A stretch of 64,000 bases of DNA, taken from assembly GCF_001874625.1 (NCBI RefSeq), contig NZ_CP017671.1, positions 124,001 to 188,000 on the forward strand. The letters are read 5' to 3'. A program made the position numbers and the translations under genes. Below, piece after piece: positions 47,654-57,676 of the stretch. A model generated the notes under the pieces. That model made no database searches and was not told the origin of the DNA. It worked only from the letters and a program-made list of their open reading frames with translations. Position 1 is the stretch's first letter. The number at the start of each line of letters is the position of its first letter. The DNA comes from Providencia rettgeri. Lineage in GTDB: Bacteria; Pseudomonadota; Gammaproteobacteria; Enterobacterales; Enterobacteriaceae.

Positions 47654-47934
47654 CAATTAAAGTAGAGAGGTTTTTATGTTGATGAAAGCCTCTAACTTTT
47701 CTCGTCAACTCCCTATGGTTACTGAGTAAATTGTGTGTATAAGAAAATAATTTTTTATAGACACATTTTGGATTAGACAAAATAAGTTAAATACACCAAA
47801 TTTTGAATTGTCATCGTTATTATATTTTCTTAAATATCATCACATAATTTCTCCACCAATGAAGCTCAAAACCTATCAGGTCTCAGCAGCTACAGGTATA
47901 ATCACATAATTATCTGATAGATTTAGAGGCAAAG

Positions 47935-48474
47935 ATGGCAAAACTTACCTTACAAGAGCAAATGTTAAAAGCGGGATTGGTGACAAGCAAGAAAATGGCC
48001 AAAGTCCAAAGAACAACAAAAAAGTCACGGGTCCAAGCTCGCGAAGCCAGAGAGGCTGTTGAGGAAAATAAAAAGGCACAACTAGAGCGTGATAAACAGC
48101 TAAATGAGCAACAGAAACAAGCGTTGTTAGCAAAAGAATATAAGGCGCAAGTGAAACAATTGATTGAAATGAATAGGATTAATATTGCAAAGGGCGATAT
48201 TAACTTTAATTTCACAGATAATAATGTAATAAAACAAATCGTTGTAGATAAAACCACTCAAACTCAGCTGATTAATGGTCGTCTCGCAATTGCACGCTTA
48301 CTAATTGATAACACGGATGTATGTGAATATGCCATTATTCCTGCGAGTGTAGCCGATAAAATCATACAAAGAGAGGCAGATTGCATTGTATTAAACAATG
48401 CATTAAGCCAAGAGCAGCAAGATGAAGACGACCCATATGCTGACTTTAAGGTGCCCGATGATTTGATGTGGTAA
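47935..48474 (+). CDS. yaiL: YaiL family protein (DUF2058)
   Basis: 179 aa, matching E. coli YaiL throughout: AKLTLQEQMLKAGLVTSKK, KSRVQAREAREAVEENKK, EYKAQVKQLIEMNRI, NGRLAIARLLIDN, YAIIPASVADKI, DDPYADFKVPDDLMW. It is basic and coiled in the N-terminal half; function is not established (a nucleic-acid role has been suggested). GAGGC precedes the ATG. It marks the return to core genes. Confidence 0.92.
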   Translation: MAKLTLQEQMLKAGLVTSKKMAKVQRTTKKSRVQAREAREAVEENKKAQLERDKQLNEQQKQALLAKEYKAQVKQLIEMNRINIAKGDINFNFTDNNVIKQIVVDKTTQTQLINGRLAIARLLIDNTDVCEYAIIPASVADKIIQREADCIVLNNALSQEQQDEDDPYADFKVPDDLMW

Positions 48475-48522
48475 TACTTTTCCATGTTTTAAGTTGCCAC
48501 ATTAGTATGATTTAACTGCTTT

Positions 48523-49218
48523 TTAAAAGGGGCTCGTGCTGTATGCTTTGACCCGTTCCTTGCTAATTGGGTGGATAAAATGCAGTTCACTCGCATGCAA
48601 CATTAAGCGCAGAGCATGTTCTGTATTGGCAAGTAGGCAGCCACCATATAAGTCACACCCTAAAATAGGGTGGCCTAATAGTTGGCAGTGAATACGGAGT
48701 TGATGGGTTCGGCCCGTTTCGGGGGTTAATAGTACTCGAGTTAATGGCAATGTTGCTCCATTGTCGAGTGTGTGAGTCAAGCGTTCGATAACTTGATAAG
48801 CCGACCGCGCGGGCTTGCCTTGGTGTTCACAAATGGACATTCGAGGGAAAAGCTCAGGCTTTTTGGCGATTGCGGCGTCTATTACTCCATGGTTATTATT
48901 TAAGTGCTCACAAAGGAGTGCATGGTATTTTTTCGTCACGGATCTTTGGCTAAATTGCTGGTTAAGTGCCGCGTTTATCTGTTTATTTCGCGCTACAACC
49001 ATTAACCCCGAGGTGCCAAAATCGAGGCGGTGCACTAAGGTGCAATTTGGAAATATTTGCGCTAAGCGGTAGTGCACAGAATCTAAGTTTTGTGGGTTTT
49101 TTCCTGAAAGGCTTAGCAAACCACTTGGTTTATTAATAAGAACAAGGTACTCATCCTGATAGACAATTTCTATCTTATCGTGACAGGGCGGCGCAATAAA
49201 GGTATCGATGATTTCAGT
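48523..49218 (-). CDS. RluA-family pseudouridine synthase
   Basis: 231 aa from the ATG at 49218 (GGAAAGG upstream). Catalytic motif HRLDFGTSGLMVVA with the essential Asp, preceded by YLVLINKPSGLLSLSG, followed by TGRTHQLRIHCQLLGHPILG and RLMLHASELHFIHP, all standard for RluA/RluC/RluD enzymes. There is no S4 domain, so it is RluA-like in size and layout. The target uridine (rRNA or tRNA) cannot be told from sequence. An ATG at 49260 is less suitable. Confidence 0.85.
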   Translation of the reverse strand, partial: TEIIDTFIAPPCHDKIEIVYQDEYLVLINKPSGLLSLSGKNPQNLDSVHYRLAQIFPNCTLVHRLDFGTSGLMVVARNKQINAALNQQFSQRSVTKKYHALLCEHLNNNHGVIDAAIAKKPELFPRMSICEHQGKPARSAYQVIERLTHTLDNGATLPLTRVLLTPETGRTHQLRIHCQLLGHPILGCDLYGGCLLANTEHALRLMLHASELHFIHPISKERVKAYSTSPF

Positions 49219-49410
49219 CATTAGCCTTTCCAACAAAAAATAGCGGTTGATAATAACCAATTTTTAGTCGGCAGGCGAATGCTTGCCACTTGCATCACGT
49301 AAATTTATCACTCAGACTAAAAGCAAAGCCGTAGTTTACACATGTATTGTGCTCTATACTGCGCATTGTAAAAACTGAGTCAATAAATGATTAACTAGGT
49401 GGTAATGGCA

Positions 49411-49887
49411 ATGAATGGAACAATCACAACATGGTTTGAAGATAAAGGTTTTGGATTTATCAAAGATGAAAATGGCGATAACCGTTATTTTCATGTGGTT
49501 AAAGTTGCCAATCCTGACTTAATTAAGAAAGATGCTTTAGTGACTTTTGAACCTACCACGAATACAAAAGGGTTATCTGCTTATTCGGTAAAAGTTATAC
49601 CTGAGAGCAAATATGTATATATTGCGGGTGAGCGCATTAAAATAACCTCCATCAAGTCTTATCGAGTTTATAGCGAGGAAGTTCCTGCGGATACCCGTAT
49701 TGATAAAGAAAATACTGTGTTATCTGTCGGTGCATTGATGAATAGTATCAAGCCAAAATCTGCTACTCAGCCGGGTGAAATGCGTTCACTAAAAAAATTG
49801 GATATTCATACGTTACATGGTACGACGTTAACTTTCTCTGAAGATGAAATTGACATTGATGACGCAGTAAAACTACTCAAGTTTTAA
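49411..49887 (+). CDS. Cold-shock-domain protein with C-terminal extension
   Basis: 158 aa. The N-terminal ~60 residues are a cold-shock domain (MNGTITTWFEDKGFGFIKDENGDNRYFH ... VTFEPTTNTKGLSAYSVKV) with the RNP-like KGFGFI. The RNP2 aromatic site is RYFH rather than the usual DVFVH. About 95 further residues have no family I recognise. It is much longer than CspA proteins (70 aa). AGGTGG lies 8 nt before the chosen ATG. It is monocistronic with its own terminator. A nucleic-acid-binding role is inferred. Confidence 0.75.
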   Translation: MNGTITTWFEDKGFGFIKDENGDNRYFHVVKVANPDLIKKDALVTFEPTTNTKGLSAYSVKVIPESKYVYIAGERIKITSIKSYRVYSEEVPADTRIDKENTVLSVGALMNSIKPKSATQPGEMRSLKKLDIHTLHGTTLTFSEDEIDIDDAVKLLKF

Positions 49888-49930
49888 TTGTTCGGTTAAC
49901 TCTATATTTAAAAATTGATTTTATCATCAA

Positions 49931-49958
49931 AGAGCCGTGAATTACGGCTCTTTTGTTT
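49931..49958 (+). terminator. Intrinsic terminator of the cold-shock-domain gene
   Basis: 8-bp stem AGAGCCGT/ACGGCTCT with a 5-nt loop and a T-rich tail, 44 nt after the stop. Confidence 0.85.
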
Positions 49959-50923
49959 AAGCATTATCAACTGACCTTCCACCTTCTATATAGTATGTCA
50001 TATCTCACCTCTCCCTTCTTTTAGTTAAATAGCTAAAATTGTCTTTATTTAGTACGTCGGAGGGTATTGGCCGAAAGTTCGAAGAGCGCTAAAAAATTTA
50101 TCAACCTGAGAAGCCAGTTAAGCAGGTGGGTTCTTAAGGAGTAGGCTTGTTTGGATCACCGATAAAATAGGTGGCAAAGCTATCAGAGTGCTTATCTAGT
50201 ATGAATATCTTTAGATTGAATGACAGAATAAAGAATTTATACGTTGAATCTTAAATGCATCAGAGTATTCTTAAGTTATTAAATGATGCTTGATTTAATA
50301 ACAAGCGGATGGATGAGTATTAAAAATGATCAAGATTAATTTAAGTGTTAATAGAAAATCAATAAAAGGTATTTTTATCACACCTCGTAGTTATTCGTAA
50401 CATTTAGCCTGCATACGCATCTCATGTGTTATTTTTAGCGACAAATTATGTACAAATATTAATTTTAGCATTTATGTCTGAATAAACTCAACAATGAACG
50501 CACTCTTGGCATATAACACTGAAATGCCACTCGAAATATTAGTTAAGCTACATATAAAAAACATAACCTATTGATATCAATTGAAAATAACAATTTGAAA
50601 ACTATTTAAAAACCATAAAAATGGATTTCCCACCGGTTTGACAACCTATATGAGTAGAATTAATATTATCCACGAACTCTGGTAGACAAGAGTTAATTAA
50701 ATAGACATGAAGATATTTTAAAGTTAAGTTTTTACTTATAAGCTAGTTTAATTTTTATTAAATGGCCGAATAAATATATTTATTTGTTTGGGTTTAATAA
50801 TGAGATAAATCATATTAAATCTACATTAATAAAATAAAAACTTAATCTGTAATTCTAAAATTTATATACCCATTAATTTAATCTTTAAATTAAGGCGTTC
50901 TCACATACTTAGGAATGATTATT
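49959..50923. other. Long AT-rich leader of fimbrial cluster 4
   Basis: About 965 bp without a recognisable gene. The last ~400 bp are extremely AT-rich, typical of H-NS-bound fimbrial control regions. I saw no inverted-repeat switch here and no copy of GGTTAGCCT. Confidence 0.4.
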
Positions 50924-51469
50924 ATGAAATTGAATAAACTTGCTTTAGTTGGTGCATTCGCGGTTGCTACTCTTTCTTCTCAAGCTTTTGCTGCACAAGA
51001 TGCAACTGTTAACTTTAATGCACGTTTAGTTGCTGCAACTTGTGATATCAGCGCTTCTAAAGATTTAGTTAGCTTAGGTACACACTCAACTGAAAACCTA
51101 GACACTACTAAAGCATTATCTGAAGCAAACTTTAACTTAGTTTTAAATAACTGTACTAAAGTTTATGACGATTCTACAAACCAAGCTGCTGATGCAACGA
51201 CTGTTTCTATCTTAGCAACTGGTGAAGCATTAACTGGTCACTCAGATATGTTTGCTGACGCTCAAGCATCACAAATCGGTGTTAAATTAGCTGCTGGTAA
51301 AGCAAAAACTGAAGTTAAACCTAACATTGCAACCGAAATTACTGACCTGAAAGTAACCGGTAAAAATGACTACATCATCCCAGTTGTTGCTGGTCTGTAC
51401 GCAACGGCTTCTGATGCTGTCGCACAAAACTTAAATGTGCCAGTAACATTCAGCGTAGCATACGACTAA
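50924..51469 (+). CDS. Major fimbrial subunit, cluster 4
   Basis: 181 aa from the second ATG (AGGA upstream). Signal peptide KLNKLALVGAFAVATLSSQAFA, then TVNFNARLVAATCDISAS, second Cys in LNNCTKVYDD and the ending VTFSVAYD. It is a pilin, but its sequence is clearly different from the subunits of operons 1-3. It is first in the cluster, with codon choice (GCT, GTT, ACT) suggesting high expression. Confidence 0.85.
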   Translation: MKLNKLALVGAFAVATLSSQAFAAQDATVNFNARLVAATCDISASKDLVSLGTHSTENLDTTKALSEANFNLVLNNCTKVYDDSTNQAADATTVSILATGEALTGHSDMFADAQASQIGVKLAAGKAKTEVKPNIATEITDLKVTGKNDYIIPVVAGLYATASDAVAQNLNVPVTFSVAYD

Positions 51470-51545
51470 TCACCGTCGTGCGTTAATTTAGCTAGTAAAG
51501 CAGGCAGTGATTTATTGCTGCCTGCAAATTATAAGAGAAAAAAGA

Positions 51546-52220
51546 ATGCTAAAATTAAAATCCTTACTTTTTATCTTATTTGCTTTTTCGTTTTCTTCTC
51601 AAGCGGGTGTCGGTTTAAGTCAAACGCGTATTGTTATTGATGAAGCAACAAACTCTGCTGCAATTACTGCACGAAATGAAGACAGTAAATCGTATTTAGT
51701 CGCCAGTTTTATTACACAAAAATTAGACAGCAAAACACCTTCTGAAGGTTACTTTGTCATTACACCTTCTATTTTTAAATTAGCGCCAAAACAACGTAAT
51801 ATTATTAAAATAAAAGCGCTCACACACAAGTTTCCAAAAGATCGTGAAAGTATGTATTACTTTCACTCAAGAAATGTCCCTGAATCCGATAAAGCGGATG
51901 GGGTAAAAGTCGGGTTAGAAAGTGTTATTAAAATTTTCTATCGACCGGCTAATCTGCCGATGCAGCAAGAAGAAGCATTTAAAGGCATCAAAACTAAAAG
52001 TACCTCCAATGGCGTTAAGGTAGTCAATAACTCGCCTTACTATATCAATTTGGCTGGTTTATCTGTTAATAACAAAGCGATTAAGCTTAATAAACAAAAT
52101 AATGTTATTGCCCCATTTGCTGAAATGAACTTTGTTTCTCAATCAAAAGTGGGTGCTGTTAAGTGGGCTGTTATCAACGACCTTGGAGGATACAATGAAT
52201 ATCATGGGACTGTTGAGTAA
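51546..52220 (+). CDS. Fimbrial chaperone 1, cluster 4
   Basis: 224 aa PapD-like: signal peptide to SSQA, GVGLSQTRIVIDEATNS, FPKDRESMYYFHSRNVPES, SVIKIFYRPAN and VINDLGG. The ATG at 51546 gives the signal peptide; 51507 is unlikely. Its end overlaps the next gene by 26 nt. It is one of three chaperone genes in this cluster. Confidence 0.85.
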   Translation: MLKLKSLLFILFAFSFSSQAGVGLSQTRIVIDEATNSAAITARNEDSKSYLVASFITQKLDSKTPSEGYFVITPSIFKLAPKQRNIIKIKALTHKFPKDRESMYYFHSRNVPESDKADGVKVGLESVIKIFYRPANLPMQQEEAFKGIKTKSTSNGVKVVNNSPYYINLAGLSVNNKAIKLNKQNNVIAPFAEMNFVSQSKVGAVKWAVINDLGGYNEYHGTVE

Positions 52221-52758
52221 AGGGATATTAGCGCTAAGTGTCATTGTATTCTCAGGCTCAATTATTGCTCAGAATGGGCAAATACAGTTCAAAACCAAAA
52301 TCATAAAAGGAACTTGTGAGTTTGATGATAACAGTGAGTTAGATAAATATATTGATTTTAATAAAAGTGGAATGCTAACAGCATCTGATGTTGACGAAAG
52401 CCCAATTAATCAACCGATAAAAACTGAAAGTTTTTCTTATACCATTACTTGTCAGAATTTCCCGGCAGGTACTGAAAAGAAAATTAAAATAAAATCTAAA
52501 TCGGCCGCATCAACAACATTTAATAATGGTATTTTTTTTGGATTAGCAGATACAACTAAAACGGGTTTTTTACTTGAATCCTGCGACAATAACAACCAAA
52601 ATTGTCAGGCGGTGAAAGATGAAGGGATTTCCACATTTCCTTCCACAACCAGCGATTCAATTGTTGTGAATTACCAAGTTAGCCTTGTCAAACGAGAGAA
52701 TAACGTTAAGCCAGGCGATGCTAATGCTGCGGTTACTTTTGAATATTATCAGGATTAA
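52195..52758 (+). CDS. Minor fimbrial subunit, cluster 4
   Basis: 187 aa. GGAGG lies right before the ATG at 52195, inside the chaperone gene end. Signal peptide to IIAQ, IQFKTKIIKGTCEFDDNSE, Cys in ITCQNFP and two more Cys (ESCDNNNQNCQ), with the ending AAVTFEYYQD. It is a pilin-like subunit with an extra disulphide candidate. Confidence 0.75.
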   Translation: MNIMGLLSKGILALSVIVFSGSIIAQNGQIQFKTKIIKGTCEFDDNSELDKYIDFNKSGMLTASDVDESPINQPIKTESFSYTITCQNFPAGTEKKIKIKSKSAASTTFNNGIFFGLADTTKTGFLLESCDNNNQNCQAVKDEGISTFPSTTSDSIVVNYQVSLVKRENNVKPGDANAAVTFEYYQD

Positions 52759-52763
52759 GAGCC

Positions 52764-53309
52764 ATGAAAAAAATAAAACAGGGGTTACTGACTTTTTTAA
52801 TGCTCCTCATGCATTACCCCGTGATGGCGGCAGATGATTACAAAGTAGAATACCAATTTTCTGTTTTATTTTTAGCTAAGACCTGTGAAATCGATGTCCC
52901 AAATGAAATTATATTTGGTAATGCATCTGGTGTCACAACCGTCAGTGAAATTAAAAAGGATACAGTGGCAAAGAATTTCTCGATTGGTTTAAGAAATTGT
53001 ACTACGACGGATCAAAAAACGGCGGCGGTTTATTTAGCATCAGGTAATACATTAAATGGCAGCAAAAACTTCTTCAATGATGACCCAAATGGTGTCATTG
53101 GTGTTCAGTTATTAGAAGGAAATCGGGTTATTGATGTTAATCAGAGCTCATTATTAAAGCCAGATGCAGCCTCAATAATTTGGGATAATATTCAAAGTGT
53201 CAGTGAAACAAAAATGGTGACAGCCAAATTACGTTGCGCTGAAAGCAATTGTAACCCTAGCGATGGTGATTTCTCTGCAACATTAACTATTGGCTATTAT
53301 GCCGATTAA
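52764..53309 (+). CDS. Minor fimbrial subunit, cluster 4
   Basis: 181 aa with signal peptide (VMAAD), VEYQFSVLFLAKTCEIDV, LRNCTTTDQ, then LRCAESNCNPSDGDF and the ending ATLTIGYYAD. Pilin-like with four Cys. It starts 5 nt after the previous gene. No separate two-domain adhesin is present in the cluster, so one of the two minor subunits may carry binding activity. Confidence 0.75.
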   Translation: MKKIKQGLLTFLMLLMHYPVMAADDYKVEYQFSVLFLAKTCEIDVPNEIIFGNASGVTTVSEIKKDTVAKNFSIGLRNCTTTDQKTAAVYLASGNTLNGSKNFFNDDPNGVIGVQLLEGNRVIDVNQSSLLKPDAASIIWDNIQSVSETKMVTAKLRCAESNCNPSDGDFSATLTIGYYAD

Positions 53310-53328
53310 TAATATAGCGGAAGTTTAA

Positions 53329-54048
53329 ATGAAAAAGATAATACAAGCCTTATTAGGCATAGTTTTTGTATCACAAGCTTCATTTGCTGCGGTTTCACTC
53401 GACCATTCAAGGGTTATCTTTACTCAGAATGATAAAAGTCAAAGTATTACAGCACATAATAGTGGTGGAAAAAAATATCTGGTACAAAGCTTAATTTTTT
53501 CAACCTTAGAAAAGGAGGGTGAGGCTAGTGAAAATTTCACAGTCATACCTCCAATTGTAACACTAAAAGAAAATTCAAATAACGCATTGAAAATCATACC
53601 AAAATCATTAGGCGATTTACCTAATGATAGAGAGTCCTTATTTTATCTCATGTCTAATTTTATTCCTGAGACACAACAAAGGAATAATGATGATAGTGAT
53701 AAGGTGAACACAAGATTCAACTTATCAACAAAAATTGTAATAAAGATGTTCTACCGTCCAAATGGAATTAATGGTCATGTTAATGATTACATTAATAAAC
53801 TAACAGCAACTCAGGTAGGAAAGAAAATTGTAATTAAAAACCCATCTCCTTATTACTATACCTTAGTAAATATAAAGATGGATAACATCGATTATGATAG
53901 TGATAGAGCACCAATGGTAGCCCCATTCTCAACAGTTGAATTAAATACAAATAGAAAAATATCAAAGTTAGAGTGGAGCATAATCAATGATTATGGTGGA
54001 GAAACAAAAGCAAAACCACTCATCTTAAAGGGTACTCAACATGATTAA
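53329..54048 (+). CDS. Fimbrial chaperone 2, cluster 4
   Basis: 239 aa PapD-like: signal peptide to SFAA, VSLDHSRVIFTQNDKSQ, LPNDRESLFYLMSNFIPE, KIVIKMFYRP and WSIINDYGG. It has the fold signatures but weak conservation to chaperone 1. It overlaps the next gene by 8 nt. Confidence 0.85.
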   Translation: MKKIIQALLGIVFVSQASFAAVSLDHSRVIFTQNDKSQSITAHNSGGKKYLVQSLIFSTLEKEGEASENFTVIPPIVTLKENSNNALKIIPKSLGDLPNDRESLFYLMSNFIPETQQRNNDDSDKVNTRFNLSTKIVIKMFYRPNGINGHVNDYINKLTATQVGKKIVIKNPSPYYYTLVNIKMDNIDYDSDRAPMVAPFSTVELNTNRKISKLEWSIINDYGGETKAKPLILKGTQHD

Positions 54049-54790
54049 AAATAGCGTATGGTCCTTTTGGTTTATTATTCTACTTTATCCACTAATTGCA
54101 TCGGCGGATAACTCAACAGGATTTGACTTTGTACTAAAGCGTTATGTTTATAATGAAAGCAACTCAGGCGGTATTAGTGTTGATATGACTAATGCAAACC
54201 CCAATAGCTATTTAATGGAAGCTTGGGTTGCTAATATTGATGAAGCGACCTTACTTCCTAAAAGTGAAAATAAAAATGAGCAAGTTCCATTTATTATCTT
54301 ACCTCCGCTAAAGAAAATGGACCCTAATACTCAAACCTCATGGAATATCCGTCGAATTAGTAATCAAATTAATAATACTGATATACCAAAAGATAGAGAA
54401 AGTTTGTATTGGATTGGGATTAGAGCTATTCCTGATGAAGGGAAAAATAAAAAAGAAAATAGCGTCCAATTGAATATTATCCCGAATTTCTATTTTAAAT
54501 TAATCTATCGCCCTAAAGCGATTGAAGAACTTAAGACAGCTGAATTAGCGAAAAAAGTTAAGATAACTCGCAAAGGTAATTTATTACAGATTGAAAATCC
54601 AACCCCGTTCTATCTATCATTTGATTATTTAAAAGTGGCTGGAAATAGTATCAAAAATGAAGGTAGGGAAATAACATTAACGCCTTTTTCAACCAAAGAC
54701 ATTACATTACCTAATTCGAAGGCTGGAAAAATCGAATGGCGATTTACCGATGAAAATTTAATGGAGTTACCTCCTCAATCCATAGAATAA
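54041..54790 (+). CDS. Fimbrial chaperone 3 (divergent), cluster 4
   Basis: 249 aa PapD-like but divergent. After the signal peptide: FDFVLKRYVYNESNSGG instead of the usual LDRTRVIF start. Then PKDRESLYWIGIRAIPDE, FYFKLIYRPKAI, and IEWRFTDENLMELPPQS instead of the INDYGG ending. AAAGGG precedes the start. Such variants may act on one special subunit or the usher (inference). Confidence 0.8.
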   Translation: MIKNSVWSFWFIILLYPLIASADNSTGFDFVLKRYVYNESNSGGISVDMTNANPNSYLMEAWVANIDEATLLPKSENKNEQVPFIILPPLKKMDPNTQTSWNIRRISNQINNTDIPKDRESLYWIGIRAIPDEGKNKKENSVQLNIIPNFYFKLIYRPKAIEELKTAELAKKVKITRKGNLLQIENPTPFYLSFDYLKVAGNSIKNEGREITLTPFSTKDITLPNSKAGKIEWRFTDENLMELPPQSIE

Positions 54791-54839
54791 ACATCGATTG
54801 AAACATAAATAACAAGAATAAATAACGAAAGGTGATGCA

Positions 54840-57404
54840 GTGAAAGGGATGAAAATAAAATTAATTGCATTAGAGGTCTTTATTTGTTGCTATGCAATGG
54901 CCCCCTCTTTTATGCATGCCGAATCGTATTTTGACCCCGGCCTATTAATGCACGGCAGTGGGATAGACGTTTCTCAACTCGATTTAAATGACTTTGCAGA
55001 TAACAATACATTAACGCCCGGCGTCTATGACGTGGTCGTTAATGTTAACATGATCCCGTCAGGGGAATTTAATCTCGCATTTGAAAAACAGCAAGATGGT
55101 CATGTTGCCCCCGTCTTTACAGTCGGCGAACTGAAAAAACTGGGTGTTAATACGGCATCTCTGCCCAAGTTAAGAGATTTGAGTGAAGACACGAAGATTG
55201 AAAACTTATCCAGTTACATTGCCGATGCTGCCATCACCTTTGATGTACAAACGCTGACGGTGAATTTATCCGTACCTCAAATTGCCATGGTGCCAAACTT
55301 TGCTGGCTATGTACCGCCTGAATTACGCGATGATGGTGTTACCGCGTTAGTGATGGACTATGTCTTTAACTACAGTAATAACCGCCAACTGGGCAAATAT
55401 CACCAAAAAGCAGGTACCAGTGATTCTCTGTTTAGTAATATCAATGCAGGGATCAACATGGGGCCATGGCGCCTAAGAACGAGCTATTTATATAACTACA
55501 GTAAAAGCAGTGGGTCTTCCAGCACAAGTGACTCCAACTTTTCCAATACTTATATCTATCGCACCATTAATGCGATTAAATCAACGCTAAAAGCCGGGGA
55601 AATCTCGACCGGTGGGAATATTTTTGACGCCATTCCTATGAAAGGCGCCACGCTAAAATCAAACCCTCAGCTTGACCCTAGCAGCATGCAAGGGTTTGCA
55701 CCTATAGTGGAAGGGGTGGCGAACACCAATGCGACTGTCACTGTGCGCCAGAACGGCAGTGTGGTCTACCAAACTTTTGTGGCGCCAGGGCGTTTTATTA
55801 TTCGTGACATCCCTGCCAGCGGCTTAGCCGGGGATATGGAAGTCACGGTTGAAGAAGAAAATGGCAAACAAACCGTTTTCACTCAGGCTTATTCCTCGCT
55901 GCCAATGATGGAGCGCCAAGGCGCTTATAATTATGAAATTTCCGCGGGTCGTTACAATGGCGGAATTGCCGTGGACTCTGAGCGGAAAAACTTTACGCTT
56001 GGTTCCTTCAGCATCGGGCTACCACATAACATTACCACTTATGGTGGGGTGTTAGTTTCTAATGGGTATAACTCCTTTGTGGGTGGGGTCGGCTTATCGT
56101 TGGGTGTATTAGGGGCGTTATCTACCGATATTACCCACTCGGATGCTCGGTTTTCAGGGAAAAGCCTCAAAGGGCAATCCTATCGTATCCGTTACTCAAA
56201 AAGTTTGTTGTCAACGGGGACCTCATTTGACTTAACGGCATTACGTTATACCTCTGAGAACTTCTATTCGTTCTCAGATTACAATAATGCCGGTTATGCG
56301 ATTAAAGATGACTTAGCGCCTTGGACGGGAGCGCGTCAACGTTATAGTTTCCAAACCTCAATTAACCAATCTTTTGACTCTTATGGTTCCCTTTCTTTAA
56401 GAGCGTCAAAAAATACTTATTGGGGCGGCCAAAACTCAAATACCTCGGTTGGGGTGTCTTATAACAATAACTATAAAGGGGTTTCTTATAGTCTCAGTTA
56501 TATGGTTGACCGCGTGAAGAGCTATAACAATACTTGGCCTGAGAACCGCGTGGTTTCCTTTGATGTGTCTGTGCCGCTCAGCTTATTGACGAACAGTGAA
56601 ATGGCACAAACCATGAGCGCGCGTTATGGGGTCAGTGTAGATCAGCACGGTGAAACTCGTCATCAAGCAGGGTTAACTGGTAGCGCGATGAAGAGTCGCT
56701 TTAGTTATGGTATCTACCAGAACTATGACAGTTACAATAACAACTACGGGGGAAGCCTGAATGGGACTTACTCCGCGAACAACGCAACATTATCAGCCGG
56801 TTACAGCTATTCAGATATGAGCCGCTCAATGAACGGTACCCTAAGTGGCGGTGTAGTTGCGCATTCAGATGGGATCACATTGTCGCCAAACGTGGGGGAT
56901 ACGATTGCGATTATCACCGCAGAGGGGGCAAAAGGGGCGTCATTATCCTCTGGCGCGCAATTTGACCGCTTTGGGAATGCCATTATTCCTCAGTTATCCA
57001 GTAACACGGCTAACCAAATTGCGGTTAATGTGAACACATTACCGGATGATACGACCTTTAAAGACACCTCGATGATGGTATATCCAACGGAAGGGGCGGT
57101 TATTAAGCGTAAGTTTAAAACCAAAATTGGTTATCAAGCGATTATTAATCTGAAAGCCACGGGGAAAATCCCACCTTTTGGGGCGATCGCGACGTTAGTA
57201 TCAGAAGACGATGAAAACGATATCAATACCGGAATTGTGGGTTCAAATGGCCAACTTTACATGAGTGGGTTACCAAACACTGGTCGTATTAACGTTAAAT
57301 GGGGTGGTCAATCGGGTCAGTGTACCATTAACTATTCTGCATTAGACACGATTGCAGTTACTGCAGATTCGCCAGTAAGAACTTTAACGGCGGAATGCCA
57401 GTAG
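54840..57404 (+). CDS. Fimbrial outer-membrane usher, cluster 4
   Basis: 854 aa from a GTG (AAAGGTGATG upstream; ATG 9 nt later possible). Signal peptide to MHA, then ESYFDPGLLMHGSGIDVSQ, MQGFAPIVEGVANTNATVTV, SSLPMMERQGAYNYEIS, PPFGAIATL and a C-terminal Cys pair. It is intact but of a different usher branch from those of operons 1-3. It is the last gene of the cluster, and its base composition is less AT-rich than the chaperones before it. Confidence 0.9.
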   Translation: MKGMKIKLIALEVFICCYAMAPSFMHAESYFDPGLLMHGSGIDVSQLDLNDFADNNTLTPGVYDVVVNVNMIPSGEFNLAFEKQQDGHVAPVFTVGELKKLGVNTASLPKLRDLSEDTKIENLSSYIADAAITFDVQTLTVNLSVPQIAMVPNFAGYVPPELRDDGVTALVMDYVFNYSNNRQLGKYHQKAGTSDSLFSNINAGINMGPWRLRTSYLYNYSKSSGSSSTSDSNFSNTYIYRTINAIKSTLKAGEISTGGNIFDAIPMKGATLKSNPQLDPSSMQGFAPIVEGVANTNATVTVRQNGSVVYQTFVAPGRFIIRDIPASGLAGDMEVTVEEENGKQTVFTQAYSSLPMMERQGAYNYEISAGRYNGGIAVDSERKNFTLGSFSIGLPHNITTYGGVLVSNGYNSFVGGVGLSLGVLGALSTDITHSDARFSGKSLKGQSYRIRYSKSLLSTGTSFDLTALRYTSENFYSFSDYNNAGYAIKDDLAPWTGARQRYSFQTSINQSFDSYGSLSLRASKNTYWGGQNSNTSVGVSYNNNYKGVSYSLSYMVDRVKSYNNTWPENRVVSFDVSVPLSLLTNSEMAQTMSARYGVSVDQHGETRHQAGLTGSAMKSRFSYGIYQNYDSYNNNYGGSLNGTYSANNATLSAGYSYSDMSRSMNGTLSGGVVAHSDGITLSPNVGDTIAIITAEGAKGASLSSGAQFDRFGNAIIPQLSSNTANQIAVNVNTLPDDTTFKDTSMMVYPTEGAVIKRKFKTKIGYQAIINLKATGKIPPFGAIATLVSEDDENDINTGIVGSNGQLYMSGLPNTGRINVKWGGQSGQCTINYSALDTIAVTADSPVRTLTAECQ

Positions 57405-57440
57405 TCAGACGGGCTAAAAAGACACATTATTATTTATTTT

Positions 57441-57500
57441 TTACCTATTTTTTGCTTATGTTCATTCATCGATACTAAGCAAAAGATAGGTAATTTTTTT
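57441..57500 (+). terminator. Strong terminator of fimbrial cluster 4
   Basis: 18-bp stem with one G-T pair (57441-57458 with 57476-57493), then seven T, 37 nt after the usher stop. Confidence 0.88.
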
Positions 57501-57676
57501 GCTTTCATTAAATTGTCGGGCTAACTCACAAAAAACTCTCTTTAACTCCCCCATCGCACTATGATCTATCGTATAATCGGCGGATTGAGCACCTACATTG
57601 ATTTAATGTGACTGACTAAAGTTATTTTTGGGTCAATAATATGATGGGTTAACTCATCACATTGATAGGAGGGGGT

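Noticed and set aside
49959..50923. Invertible switch before fimbrial cluster 4
   Set aside because: No inverted repeat longer than about 8 bp at suitable spacing was seen, and no recombinase gene is adjacent.
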